From Planctomycetota bacterium (GTDB lineage Bacteria > Planctomycetota > UBA1135 > GCA-002686595), in NCBI GenBank assembly GCA_021413885.1, contig JAIOPM010000057.1, positions 1 to 64,000 on the forward strand: a stretch of DNA of 64,000 nt. The letters are read 5' to 3'. The notes below the pieces were generated by a model. That model saw nothing but the letters and a program-made list of their open reading frames with translations. It searched no databases and was not told the DNA's origin. A program made the translations under genes and the position numbers. Numbering within the stretch: the first letter of the stretch is position 1; every line of letters begins with the position of its first letter. This document shows positions 35,503 through 43,455 of the stretch, one piece after another.

Positions 35503-35530
35503 ACGCGACGAGCCGCGCGTGCGCGGCTCG
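35503..35530 (-). terminator. Hairpin terminator after tRNA-Thr
   Basis: CGAGCCGCG / CGCGGCTCG form a 9-10 base-pair stem around a tiny loop (35509-35530), followed on the minus strand by TCGCGTTTTC. It starts 10 bases past the tRNA 3' end. The T-run is short. The same hairpin could also end the plus-strand hydrolase transcript. Confidence 0.5.
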
Positions 35531-35540
35531 CCGAGAGAGA

Positions 35541-35615
35541 TGGAGCCAGAGACGGGATTTGAACCCGTAACCCCCGCTTTACGAAAGCGGTGCTCTACCG
35601 TTGAGCTACTCCGGC
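35541..35615 (-). tRNA. trnT: tRNA-Thr, anticodon CGT
   Basis: On the minus strand the sequence folds as a normal tRNA: acceptor GCCGGAG/CTCTGGC, D-arm GCTC-loop-GAGC, anticodon stem CCGCT/AGCGG with loop TTCGTAA (anticodon CGT, reading ACG), T-arm ACGGG-TTCAAAT-CCCGT, discriminator T and an encoded CCA end. Length 75 bases including CCA. It lies 25 bases downstream of the HEAT-repeat gene on the same strand. Confidence 0.96.
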
Positions 35616-35640
35616 CCGTGAACGTGGTGGAGCGCGCGAA

Positions 35641-37722
35641 TCACATCTCCGCGTGGCCGCCGATCAGCAGCGCGGCGCGATCCGCGGGCGCGAGCTTGAT
35701 CGCACCGAGCGCGCGAGCGGCGCCGGCGCGCACCGACAACGGAGCGTCGCCGGACAGCGCGCTCTTCAACGCGGCGGTCGCCGCATCGGACGCTTGCACG
35801 CCGCGCGTGAAGCACGCCGCCGCGGCGGAAGCCGCCGACGTGCGCACGTCTTCCGAGCGCGCGCCGTCGGCCGCGATCGCGGCCGCGTCTTCGGCGCACT
35901 GCGCGTCGCCCGCGGCTTGGATCGCGTTGAGCGAGAGCATCGCGACGCGGTCCGGTTGCACCTTCGCGGCCTGACGCACGGCGCCGAGGACCGGCGAGAT
36001 GTCGCTGCCGGTGTAGGCGAGGTCGGCGAGCACGCTGGCCGCTTGGGCCGCGAGCTCGAGAGCCTTCGCGCGATCGCCTTCGACGGCGGCGAGCGCTTCG
36101 ACCACCGCCGGAACGCCCTCGCCGTTCGACAACGTGCCCTTGGCCTTCTCGCCCCACACTTCGGTCGCCTTCGCGGCGTCCGCGGTGATGACGAAGAACG
36201 CGGCCTTGTTGAGCGCTTCGTTGCGACCGACTTCGTCGACCACCTGCGCGGTCGTCAGGTCGGGCAGCGAATCCGCGACGAGCAAACCGTCGAGGCCCGA
36301 GAAGCGGTTGAGCACCGCGAGCGCATTCGAGCCGCGCTCCCAACGGTGCGCGACGATGCCTTGGGCTTCGAGGGCGGCGGCGATCTCGGCACCGCGCTTC
36401 GCGTCGCCGTCGATCACCGCGACGGTGCGCAGCGCTTGACGACCGGCCGCTTCACCGAGCGCGGTCACGACGTCCGCGCCGGCCTTGGTGCGACCGAGCA
36501 CCGCGCCGTTGGCGAGCGCCAACGCGGCTTCGGTGCGCAGGCCGCCGTCGCCGGAGCGCAGGGCGGCTTGCAAGCCCGGGGTCGGAGCGGCGATGCCGCC
36601 GGAGAGGACGCGGCACACCGCGACCGCGGTGACCACGTCCTTGTTCTGCACGGCTTCGATCAGGCCGGCGTCGAGCGCATCGACACCCGCGACGCGCGCG
36701 GCGATCACGCCGGCGTCGTACGCGTTCTTGAGGTCGCCGATCTCGACGCCCGCATCGGCGAGCGCGACGAGACGCGCCGCTTCGGATGCGTGAGCGCGAG
36801 CGAGGCCCATGCGCGCCGCGGCGTTCGCCGGATCGAGCGTGAGCGCATTCGCGTACGCGCGCTTGGCAAGTTCGTCGGGCACGACGGCCGAATGGATGTT
36901 CGCGCCGACCAGATGGTCGCCGCTCCAGCTCCACACCGTGGTGCTCTGACCCTTGCCGGCGAGGACGTTGTCCTGGCGGTAGTGGTAGTCGGAGCCGAGC
37001 TTGAGGAAGCCCGCGACCGCGTCCGCGCCTGCGCACTTCTTCGCGGCGGCGCCCGCCGCGTTGCGGCAGGTTTCGTTCTCGTCCTTCGCCGCCATCGCGG
37101 CGAGCGACGGACCGGCGCGATGATCGCCGAGGTAGCCGAGGGTCAGCGCGACGTTGCGGCGCAAGAACGCGTCCGGCGCGTGCAGCGCTTCGACCAACGG
37201 CGGCACGACGTCCGAGCCCATCTCGGTCAGCGCCTGCATGTACATCACGCGACGGTCGTCGTCGCCCTGATCGCCGAGGACGCCGAGCATGTACGGCACC
37301 GCGAACTCACCGTGCTCGGAGGCGAGCTTGCGGATCGCGGAGCGACGGGTGACGACGTCGTCGACCTTGATGTCCTGCAGCAACGCCTTGATCGCGTCCG
37401 CATCGTTCTTGCGTTCGGCACGGCCCATTTCGGCGAGCGCCATCAAGCGCTTGCCGACGAGCTCGAACTCGCCTTGCTTGACGAGGATGTCGAGCCAGAT
37501 CTGGTGCTCGGTCGACTTCCACAGTTCGTACGCCTGCTCGTGGGACGGTTGAGCGGCGAGCACCTTCTGGAAGTAGGTGAGAGCCTCTTGGTCCTGGCCC
37601 TTGCGCAGCGCGTCGACGCCTTGGGTGAAGAGCTCTTGCACGTCCTGCGCAACCGCGTTCGAGGCGAACGCGAAGGTCGAGAACACGAGAGCGAGTCCGA
37701 GCTTCCGGGCGGATCCGGTCAT
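35641..37722 (-). CDS. Secreted HEAT-repeat/TPR protein of unknown function
   Basis: 693 residues from ATG 37722 (MTGSARKLGLALVFSTF), with AGGAAG 8 bases upstream; a signal peptide ends near AVAQ. Then a TPR-like start ('LFTQGVDALRKGQDQEALTYFQKVLAAQPSHEQAYELW' in parts) and HEAT repeats (~95-230: 'SAIRKLASEHGEFAVPYMLGVLGD', 'PPLVEALHAPDAFLRRNVALTLGYLGD'). Two alpha/alpha repeat blocks, one with a response-regulator-like middle ('LDGLLVADSLPDLTTAQVVDEV', 'AFFVITADA') without phospho-Asp context, fill the rest. It probably is a periplasmic scaffold. A strong sigma-70-like promoter sits ~170 bases upstream. Confidence 0.82.
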   Translation of the reverse strand: MTGSARKLGLALVFSTFAFASNAVAQDVQELFTQGVDALRKGQDQEALTYFQKVLAAQPSHEQAYELWKSTEHQIWLDILVKQGEFELVGKRLMALAEMGRAERKNDADAIKALLQDIKVDDVVTRRSAIRKLASEHGEFAVPYMLGVLGDQGDDDRRVMYMQALTEMGSDVVPPLVEALHAPDAFLRRNVALTLGYLGDHRAGPSLAAMAAKDENETCRNAAGAAAKKCAGADAVAGFLKLGSDYHYRQDNVLAGKGQSTTVWSWSGDHLVGANIHSAVVPDELAKRAYANALTLDPANAAARMGLARAHASEAARLVALADAGVEIGDLKNAYDAGVIAARVAGVDALDAGLIEAVQNKDVVTAVAVCRVLSGGIAAPTPGLQAALRSGDGGLRTEAALALANGAVLGRTKAGADVVTALGEAAGRQALRTVAVIDGDAKRGAEIAAALEAQGIVAHRWERGSNALAVLNRFSGLDGLLVADSLPDLTTAQVVDEVGRNEALNKAAFFVITADAAKATEVWGEKAKGTLSNGEGVPAVVEALAAVEGDRAKALELAAQAASVLADLAYTGSDISPVLGAVRQAAKVQPDRVAMLSLNAIQAAGDAQCAEDAAAIAADGARSEDVRTSAASAAAACFTRGVQASDAATAALKSALSGDAPLSVRAGAARALGAIKLAPADRAALLIGGHAEM

Positions 37723-38032
37723 GGCGATCTTCCTGGTCTTCCTAGGCGGAAGGAATCGAGGGGGAGGAAGGAGTCGGGGGCTTGGGGCGCTGGGCCGAAG
37801 GAGCGATCGAGGTGACTCACCGTGCTGAGCAGCGTGCTGGTCAGCGCGAGCGAGGCGGCGAAAGCCGTTGCCCGGCAAAAAGTTGCGGAGATGATAGCGG
37901 GGCGAGACAACCGGTCAAGGTCGCTCGCCCCAGCGCAGACAGTTCAGAGGAGCGCGGCGCAGGGCACCGCCCGCTGTCGGGCACCCCAAGTATCCCGACG
38001 GAAGCGGTGCCACCGCGCTCACGCGTTCTCCT
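37723..38032. other. Gene-free 310-base stretch between the HEAT-repeat gene and nagZ
   Basis: It holds the promoter at 37891-37918 and a ~160-base untranslated leader for the HEAT-repeat gene. The rest, up to the nagZ end at 38033, shows no convincing reading frame, RNA or terminator with a T-run. Confidence 0.5.
37891..37918 (-). promoter_or_regulatory. Sigma-70-type promoter for the HEAT-repeat gene
   Basis: On the minus strand TTGACC (37918-37913), a 16-base spacer and TATCAT (37896-37891): each hexamer matches the consensus at five of six positions. A start near 37884 would give a leader of about 160 bases before ATG 37722. This AT-richer patch stands out in GC-rich surroundings. Confidence 0.65.
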
Positions 38033-39613
38033 CTAGCGAGGCGCCGTCGGCAGGCTACCGACCGGCCGCGCGCGGCCGCGCAAGAAGTCGCCGACCGCCG
38101 CAACCATCGGCGGCGTCGGCGCGAACGCGATCACGAGCGCGAGGTCGGACCGCTCCCACCAACCCGGCGGCAAGGTCTGCGGCGACGCGAACCAAGCGAC
38201 GCCGACGCGCCACCCGAGGCGCGCGAGGTCGGTGACCTTGGTGTCGATCGCGGCCTGGTCCTCGGGGCGGAAGCCGTAGCTCCCGTCGAACGCCCGCACC
38301 TCGGCGATGACCGGGAGGAGCGCGTTGGTGGTGCCCGACGGATCGACCCGTTCGCGGCGCAGGGCGTTGATCGCGGCGCGGGCTTCCGGTCCGGCACCCG
38401 ACGGCACCGGGGCGAGCACCTCGCACGCCGCGCCGAGTTTCCACGGCCAACGCTCGGTCGAGACCACCAGCGACTCGCCGGCGACTTGGCGCGCGAAGGC
38501 GTCGCGGTCCGACTTCGAGCCGTGGACGCGCAGATCGTACGAGGCGTCGGAGTTTGCGGAGCCGCCGAGGCGTTGCCAGAGCGAACGTTCGGGCGGCGCC
38601 GATGCCGCGCGAGCCGCGAGACGATCGCGCAACCCGCGCATGCGGTCGGCGGCTTCGTGCAGACGGCGCGGGTCGAGTTCACCGCGCGTGATGGCGAGCA
38701 GGAGCTCTTCCGCCGCGCGCTCGGGATCCGTGGGACACAAGAGTCCGTCGCAACCGGCGGCGATCGCGCGCGCGTGGATCAGCGGCAGCCCGCGCAACGC
38801 GTGCATGTTCATCGCGTCGGAGAGGACGACGCCGCGGAAGCCGAGTGAATCGCGCAACGCCGCGATCGCGCGCGGCGAGAGCGTGCACGGCAACCCCGCC
38901 TCCCCCGTCAACGCCGGCGCATCGAGGTGCGCGACCATCACGGTGTCGACGCCCGCTTCGATCAACGCGCGGAACGGCGTCCATTCGACGCTCGCGAACT
39001 CCGCGGCCGAGCGCGCGACCAACGCGAGCTCGCGATGGCTGTCCTGCTCGGTGTCGCCGTGGCCGGGGAAGTGCTTCGCGCAGCCGCCGGCGCCGCCGAG
39101 ATGCAGGCCTTCGAGGAACGCGCGTGCGAGCGGCGCCGCGCGCTCGGGCGTGTCGCCGAAGCTGCGCACGGCGATGATCGGGTTCGAACGGCGCGTGTTG
39201 ACGTCGGCGACCGGCGCGAGCACGAGCTCGACGCCGCGTTCGCGCGCCTCGAGAGCGGTCAACGCTCCCGCGGAACGCGCAGAGCGTCCGTCGTCGTTGC
39301 GCGCGGCGAGCGCGAGCGCCGGCGGCAAGCGCACGGCGTCGGGGAAGTGGAGCCCCGCGCCTTGCTCGAGGTCGCACGCGGCGAAGCAACGCGTTTCGCC
39401 GGCCGCGCCGAGTTCGGCGCGCACGCTCGCGAGCAGCTCGCCCGGACTCGACGCGCCTTCCGGCGTGCGGCCGAACGCGATCACGCCGGCCGGCGGAAAA
39501 CGGCGCAGGTACTCGGCGCTCGGACGAATCGCGTTCGGGCCCGCGATCGTCCCGCCGACGCGGACCTCGGGCACCAATACCGCGCCGACGTCGCGTTCGA
39601 GCTCGCGCGTCAC
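38033..39613 (-). CDS. nagZ: Beta-N-acetylglucosaminidase NagZ-like, GH3 family, with extra C-terminal domain
   Basis: 526 residues from GTG 39613, which overlaps the anmK stop in GTGA. Released GlcNAc from muropeptides during peptidoglycan recycling is the family role. Visible: 'GVIAFGRTPEGASSPGELLA', 'DLEQGAGLHFPDAVRLPPALALA', the catalytic dyad loop 'KHFPGHGDTEQDSHRELA' (His with Asp) and the nucleophile Asp in 'GVVLSDAMNMHALRG'. Typical single-domain NagZ is ~340 residues; here ~190 more residues follow ('LRVHGSKSDRDAFARQVAGESLVVS', 'RVGVAWFASPQTLPPGWWERSDLALVIAFAP'), like the second domain of longer GH3 enzymes. Coupling with anmK supports the recycling role. No signal peptide is seen, so cytoplasmic. 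Confidence 0.9.
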   Translation of the reverse strand: MTRELERDVGAVLVPEVRVGGTIAGPNAIRPSAEYLRRFPPAGVIAFGRTPEGASSPGELLASVRAELGAAGETRCFAACDLEQGAGLHFPDAVRLPPALALAARNDDGRSARSAGALTALEARERGVELVLAPVADVNTRRSNPIIAVRSFGDTPERAAPLARAFLEGLHLGGAGGCAKHFPGHGDTEQDSHRELALVARSAAEFASVEWTPFRALIEAGVDTVMVAHLDAPALTGEAGLPCTLSPRAIAALRDSLGFRGVVLSDAMNMHALRGLPLIHARAIAAGCDGLLCPTDPERAAEELLLAITRGELDPRRLHEAADRMRGLRDRLAARAASAPPERSLWQRLGGSANSDASYDLRVHGSKSDRDAFARQVAGESLVVSTERWPWKLGAACEVLAPVPSGAGPEARAAINALRRERVDPSGTTNALLPVIAEVRAFDGSYGFRPEDQAAIDTKVTDLARLGWRVGVAWFASPQTLPPGWWERSDLALVIAFAPTPPMVAAVGDFLRGRARPVGSLPTAPR

Positions 39614-40773
39614 GCGCCGCTCCACGGACTGATCTTCCCGAGCACGCCGCCGGCTCGTGCGCCGGTCGCGCGCGGCTCGGTCGTCGCCTCGCCGACCACC
39701 GCGCGCGCGGCGAGCGCGGCGAACACCAACGCTTCGCGCGCTTTCGGATCGACGCCGAAATCCTCGGACGACGCGACCGGTTGCGGACAACGCCGCGCGA
39801 GCGCGTCGACCAAAGCTCCGTTGCGCACGCCGCCGCCGGCGAGGATCAACCACTGCGGACGCTCGGGTACCCAACGTTCGAGCGCGTCGGCGACCGAACG
39901 CGCGATGAAGTCGACGGCGGTCGCGAGCAGGTCCGCGTTCTCGCGCACGCCGAGTTCGCGACCGCGTGCGATCACCGAGTCGACCCATGCAGCGCCGAAC
40001 GTGTCGCGGCCGGTGCTCTTCGGCGGCGCGCGGCGCAGGAAGTCGTGCTCGCCGAGCGCGCGCGCCAAACCGTCGTGCACGCGGCCGCTCTTCGCGAGCG
40101 CTCCGTTCGCGTCGAACTCGCGGCCGACCAAACGTCGCATGAAGCCGTCGAGCAACGCATTCGCCGGCCCGGTGTCGAACGCGAGAGGCGGCGCGTCGTC
40201 GGAGAGGATCGTCAAGTTCGCCATGCCGCCGAGGTTGAGGATCGCGCACGGCTTCGGCGCGGCGTGGAAGATCAGATCGTCGGCGAGCGCGGAGAGCGGC
40301 GCGCCTTCGCCGCCGCGCGCGATGTCCCGTTGGCGGAAGTCGCTGACCGTCGTCGCGCGCGCCTCCTCCGCGACGAAGCAACCGTCGCCGAGTTGCAGCG
40401 TCGCCGCGCCCGACGGCTCGCGGCCGTCGTGGTGGTAGACGGTCTGGCCGTGGCTGCCGACGAGTTCGATCGTCAAACGCTCGCGCTCGCTGAGTTCGCG
40501 CACCGCGCGCCCGAACGCGCGACCGAGATCGCGATCGAGCAACGCGGCGCGGCGCAGATCGCACGGCTCGCCGTCGAGCACCGCGCGCAACGCGAGCACG
40601 AGCGTCGGCTCGAACGCGAACGTCGCGAACGAGACGAGCTCGACGCGCGCCAACTTGCCGTCGGAACTCGCGCACCGCGCGACGCCGACGTCGATCGCGT
40701 CCGCGGAAGTGCCGGAGAGCACGCCGGCGATCAGGGCTTCGCCCGAGAGCACGCGCGCACGGAGATCGGCCAT
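39610..40773 (-). CDS. anmK: Anhydro-N-acetylmuramic acid kinase
   Basis: 387 residues from ATG 40773 (MADLRARVLSGEALIAG). It phosphorylates and opens 1,6-anhydro-MurNAc to MurNAc-6-P in peptidoglycan recycling. Family motifs: 'GVLSGTSADAIDVGV' (ATP site, GxxSGTSxDxID), 'ELVGSHGQTVYHHDG', 'LNLGGMANLTIL', 'DTGPANALLDGFM' and 'ILAGGGVRNGALVDAL'. The ATP/sugar catalytic Asp lies in TSADAID. It overlaps nagZ by 4 bases, giving an ordered two-gene recycling unit. It is divergent from the NtrC-type activator gene with 46 bases between starts, so the two promoters overlap. Confidence 0.95.
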   Translation of the reverse strand: MADLRARVLSGEALIAGVLSGTSADAIDVGVARCASSDGKLARVELVSFATFAFEPTLVLALRAVLDGEPCDLRRAALLDRDLGRAFGRAVRELSERERLTIELVGSHGQTVYHHDGREPSGAATLQLGDGCFVAEEARATTVSDFRQRDIARGGEGAPLSALADDLIFHAAPKPCAILNLGGMANLTILSDDAPPLAFDTGPANALLDGFMRRLVGREFDANGALAKSGRVHDGLARALGEHDFLRRAPPKSTGRDTFGAAWVDSVIARGRELGVRENADLLATAVDFIARSVADALERWVPERPQWLILAGGGVRNGALVDALARRCPQPVASSEDFGVDPKAREALVFAALAARAVVGEATTEPRATGARAGGVLGKISPWSGA

Positions 40774-40819
40774 CGCGACGAGGCTAGCAAGCTCCGACGG
40801 CCGTTGGCAGGATGCGGCG

Positions 40820-42217
40820 ATGGCGGAACGCATCACCGTGCTCGTCGTCGACGACGAAGGCGACGTGCGCGCGTCGCTCGAGATGATCCTCCAATACGAG
40901 GGTTACGACGTGTGGACCGCGCGCGGCGGCGAAGAGGCGGTCGCGCGGCTCGAGCAGGAAGAGCGAGCCGGTCGCACCGCCGCCGTCGTGTTGTGCGACG
41001 TGAAGATGCCGCGCGTCGACGGGCTCGAGACGTTGGAGCGCATCCTCGCGCGCAAGGCTCCGCCGTCGGTGATCATGATCAGCGGCCACGGCGACATCCA
41101 AACCGCGGTCGAGGCGGTGAAGAAGGGCGCGGTCGACTTCCTCGAGAAACCGCTCGAGCAGAACCGCGTGTTGGTGTCGATCTCGAACGCGCTGCGCGAG
41201 AAGCGGCTCGCGACCGAGAACCGGCTGCTCAAGCGCAAGATCTCGGAGCGTTGGGAGCTGATCGGCGACGCGCCGGTGATCGTCGCGTTGCGCGAGCAGA
41301 TCGCGCGGGTCGCGAGCTCGAACGCGTCGGTGTTGATCACCGGCGAGAACGGCACCGGCAAGGAGATCGTCGCGCGGCAGATCCACCTCTCGAGCGCGCG
41401 CGCAGCCGGACCGTTCGTCACCGTCAACTGCGCGGCGATCCCGGCGGAGTTGATCGAGTCGGAGCTCTTCGGCCACGAGAAGGGCAGCTTCACCGGCGCC
41501 CACGAACGACGTGTCGGACACTTCGAGGCGGCGAACGGCGGCACGCTCTTCCTCGACGAGATCGGCGACATGCCGCTCAACGCGCAAGCGAAAGTCCTGC
41601 GCGTCCTCGAGACCCACGAGGTGACGCGCGTCGGTTCGTCGAAGTCGATGCCGATCGATCTGCGCGTGATCTCGGCGACCAACGCCGATCTGCAGAAGTC
41701 GGTCGAGGCGAAGACCTTCCGCTTGGACCTCTTCTATCGCCTGAACGTGGTCCCGCTCGCCGTGCCGCCGTTGCGCGAGCGGCTCGACGACGTCGCGAAG
41801 CTCGCCGCGCACTTCCTGCGCGAAATCGCCGAACGGACCGGGCGGGCGTCGCATGCGCTGACGGCGGATGCGCTGAATTACCTGCGCACGCGCGACTTCC
41901 CGGGCAACGTGCGGCAACTGCGCAACGTGCTCGAAGCCGCGACCGTCTTCGCCGACGCGGCGGGCGTCGAGCGCGAGCATCTCGAGACCGTCCTCGCGAA
42001 CGGACCGGGGCTCGCGACCGCGACGCGCAACACCGATCCCGCCGGCGATCCGTTCGACGCGCCGACGTTCGAAGCGTTCAAGGACCGCAGCGAGGCGCTG
42101 TTCTTCAAGAAGAAGCTCGGCGAGTACGGCGGCAACGTGAAGCGGACGGCGGAGATGCTCGCGATGCAGCGCAGTCATCTCTACAAGAAGCTCGACCGCT
42201 ATCACTTGAAGGACTGA
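40820..42217 (+). CDS. NtrC-family sigma-54 activator with receiver domain
   Basis: 465 residues from ATG 40820. Receiver domain 1-125 with Asp11-12 and phospho-acceptor Asp60 in 'LCDVKMPRVDG', plus Lys in 'DFLEKPLEQ'. AAA+ domain ~145-390: Walker A GENGTGKE (~175-182), sigma-54 contact loop GSFTGA (~222-227; the usual form is GAFTGA), Walker B 'GTLFLDEIGDMPLNAQ' and 'SATNADL'. C-terminal Fis-type helix-turn-helix 'NVKRTAEMLAMQRSHLYKKLDRY'. It must be phosphorylated by a sensor kinase, none of which is adjacent, and activates -24/-12 promoters. NtrX-like by layout. Targets unknown. Confidence 0.95.
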   Translation: MAERITVLVVDDEGDVRASLEMILQYEGYDVWTARGGEEAVARLEQEERAGRTAAVVLCDVKMPRVDGLETLERILARKAPPSVIMISGHGDIQTAVEAVKKGAVDFLEKPLEQNRVLVSISNALREKRLATENRLLKRKISERWELIGDAPVIVALREQIARVASSNASVLITGENGTGKEIVARQIHLSSARAAGPFVTVNCAAIPAELIESELFGHEKGSFTGAHERRVGHFEAANGGTLFLDEIGDMPLNAQAKVLRVLETHEVTRVGSSKSMPIDLRVISATNADLQKSVEAKTFRLDLFYRLNVVPLAVPPLRERLDDVAKLAAHFLREIAERTGRASHALTADALNYLRTRDFPGNVRQLRNVLEAATVFADAAGVEREHLETVLANGPGLATATRNTDPAGDPFDAPTFEAFKDRSEALFFKKKLGEYGGNVKRTAEMLAMQRSHLYKKLDRYHLKD

Positions 42218-42250
42218 TGCTTCGCGCGTGTGCGCGCGAGATCGGCAGCG

Positions 42251-42283
42251 AAAAAAAGAAAGCCGCGTGCCTGAGCACGCGGC
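42251..42283 (-). terminator. Rho-independent terminator of the LysM gene
   Basis: On the minus strand GCCGCGTGC (42283-42275), loop TCAG, GCACGCGGC (42270-42262), then TTTCTTTTTTT (42261-42251). A perfect 9-pair stem with a T-run, 31 bases after the LysM gene stop. Confidence 0.92.
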
Positions 42284-42314
42284 CCCGCTCTCCGACGATG
42301 GCTCCGCGGTCCGA

Positions 42315-43172
42315 TTACTCGGGGATGCGGAGCTTCATGCCCACCTTGAGCGCATTCGCATCCTTCAGCACGTCGCGATTGGCGTCGTAGATCTTCTGCC
42401 ACTTCTTCGCGCTGCCGTAGACCTTCTGCGAGATCGAGCCGAGCACGTCGCCCTTCTGGACGACGTAGAAACCATCGGCGCTGACCGCGGCCTTCTTCAC
42501 GGCCCCATTCATGTTCTGGGGCGCCGCGACCGCGCCGTTCGGTTGCACGAAGCCGTTCGCTCCGTTCGCCGCAACGTTGTTCTCTTGCACGACCGGCGTC
42601 GTGCCTTCGAGGTTCGGCACGAAGATCTTGTCGCCGACCTTGAGGTTCGCTTCGGTGCGACCTTCGTTCGCGGTGCGCAGACGCAACGCGAGCTTCTGCG
42701 AACCGTAGTAGCGCTCCGCGAGAACCGGGAACGTGTCACCGGCCTTCCACGTGTACATGTAGAGGTCGTTGAAGAGCGACTCTTCGAGACCTTCGCGCGA
42801 GCGCAGCATCGAACCCGCGGGCGTCGGCGTCAGCGCCTTCACTTGGCTCGGCTGCGTAGGGTTGTTGCCTTGCATGCCGTTGGCCGGGCCCGGGTTCAGC
42901 GCGGGCTTGTTCGCGTCGACGGTCGGAGCCGGTTGCGGTTGGATGCGCGTGCTCATCGCGCCTTGCGGCTGAGCGCCGGGTTGCGCGCCCGGTTGGACGG
43001 CCGCGTCCTGGGCGCCGACTTGGTTGCCCGCTGCAGCGGGGCCCTTGCGGTCGACCGAGGCCAGCGGATTTGCGCCGGCGGCCTTCTTGTCGCCTTGATT
43101 GAGGGAGATGGCGAGGATGACCGCCACCAGGAAGAGGACAGTCAGAACGACGATCTTTTCGAGCCGGCCCAT
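42315..43172 (-). CDS. Membrane-anchored protein with two LysM domains
   Basis: 285 residues from ATG 43172 (MGRLEKIVVLTVLFLVAVILAISLN), whose first helix anchors it in the inner membrane. A Gln/Pro/Ala/Asn-rich spacer (~30-125) reaches into the periplasm. Two LysM units follow: 'YTWKAGDTFPVLAERYYGSQKLALRLRTANEGRTEANLKVGDKIFVP' in parts and the classic 'YVVQKGDVLGSISQKVYGSAKKWQKIYDANRD' with 'LKVGMKLRIPE' at the very end. LysM binds the glycan of peptidoglycan. The gene ends in a strong terminator and stands alone. Confidence 0.92.
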   Translation of the reverse strand: MGRLEKIVVLTVLFLVAVILAISLNQGDKKAAGANPLASVDRKGPAAAGNQVGAQDAAVQPGAQPGAQPQGAMSTRIQPQPAPTVDANKPALNPGPANGMQGNNPTQPSQVKALTPTPAGSMLRSREGLEESLFNDLYMYTWKAGDTFPVLAERYYGSQKLALRLRTANEGRTEANLKVGDKIFVPNLEGTTPVVQENNVAANGANGFVQPNGAVAAPQNMNGAVKKAAVSADGFYVVQKGDVLGSISQKVYGSAKKWQKIYDANRDVLKDANALKVGMKLRIPE

Positions 43173-43455
43173 TGCGCTAAGTGCTCCGCAACGTGTTGAT
43201 TGTGCGACGGTTAGGGGGATCTGGCGCGCCACTGCGGCGCGGGGCACCCTGACGTGCGTGTTTTGCTCTTCCGCCGCCCCGGAGTCAAAGGTTCAACGAC
43301 CAATTCCTACAAAATGCGGTGGGTCGAGTTCCTCTGAACCCCGCATCTGGGGTCAAGGTGATCGATCGGGCAGGGTTGGCGCATCTCGTTCGGCGCGGTT
43401 GGCGAGCTTCCATCCGGCGTGCATGCTCTGACCAGCCCTCGCGCCGTCTCGAACG

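Noticed and set aside
39781-42390. 869-codon open frame on the plus strand
   Set aside because: Crosses anmK and the NtrC gene in a wrong frame; the true frames carry diagnostic motifs.
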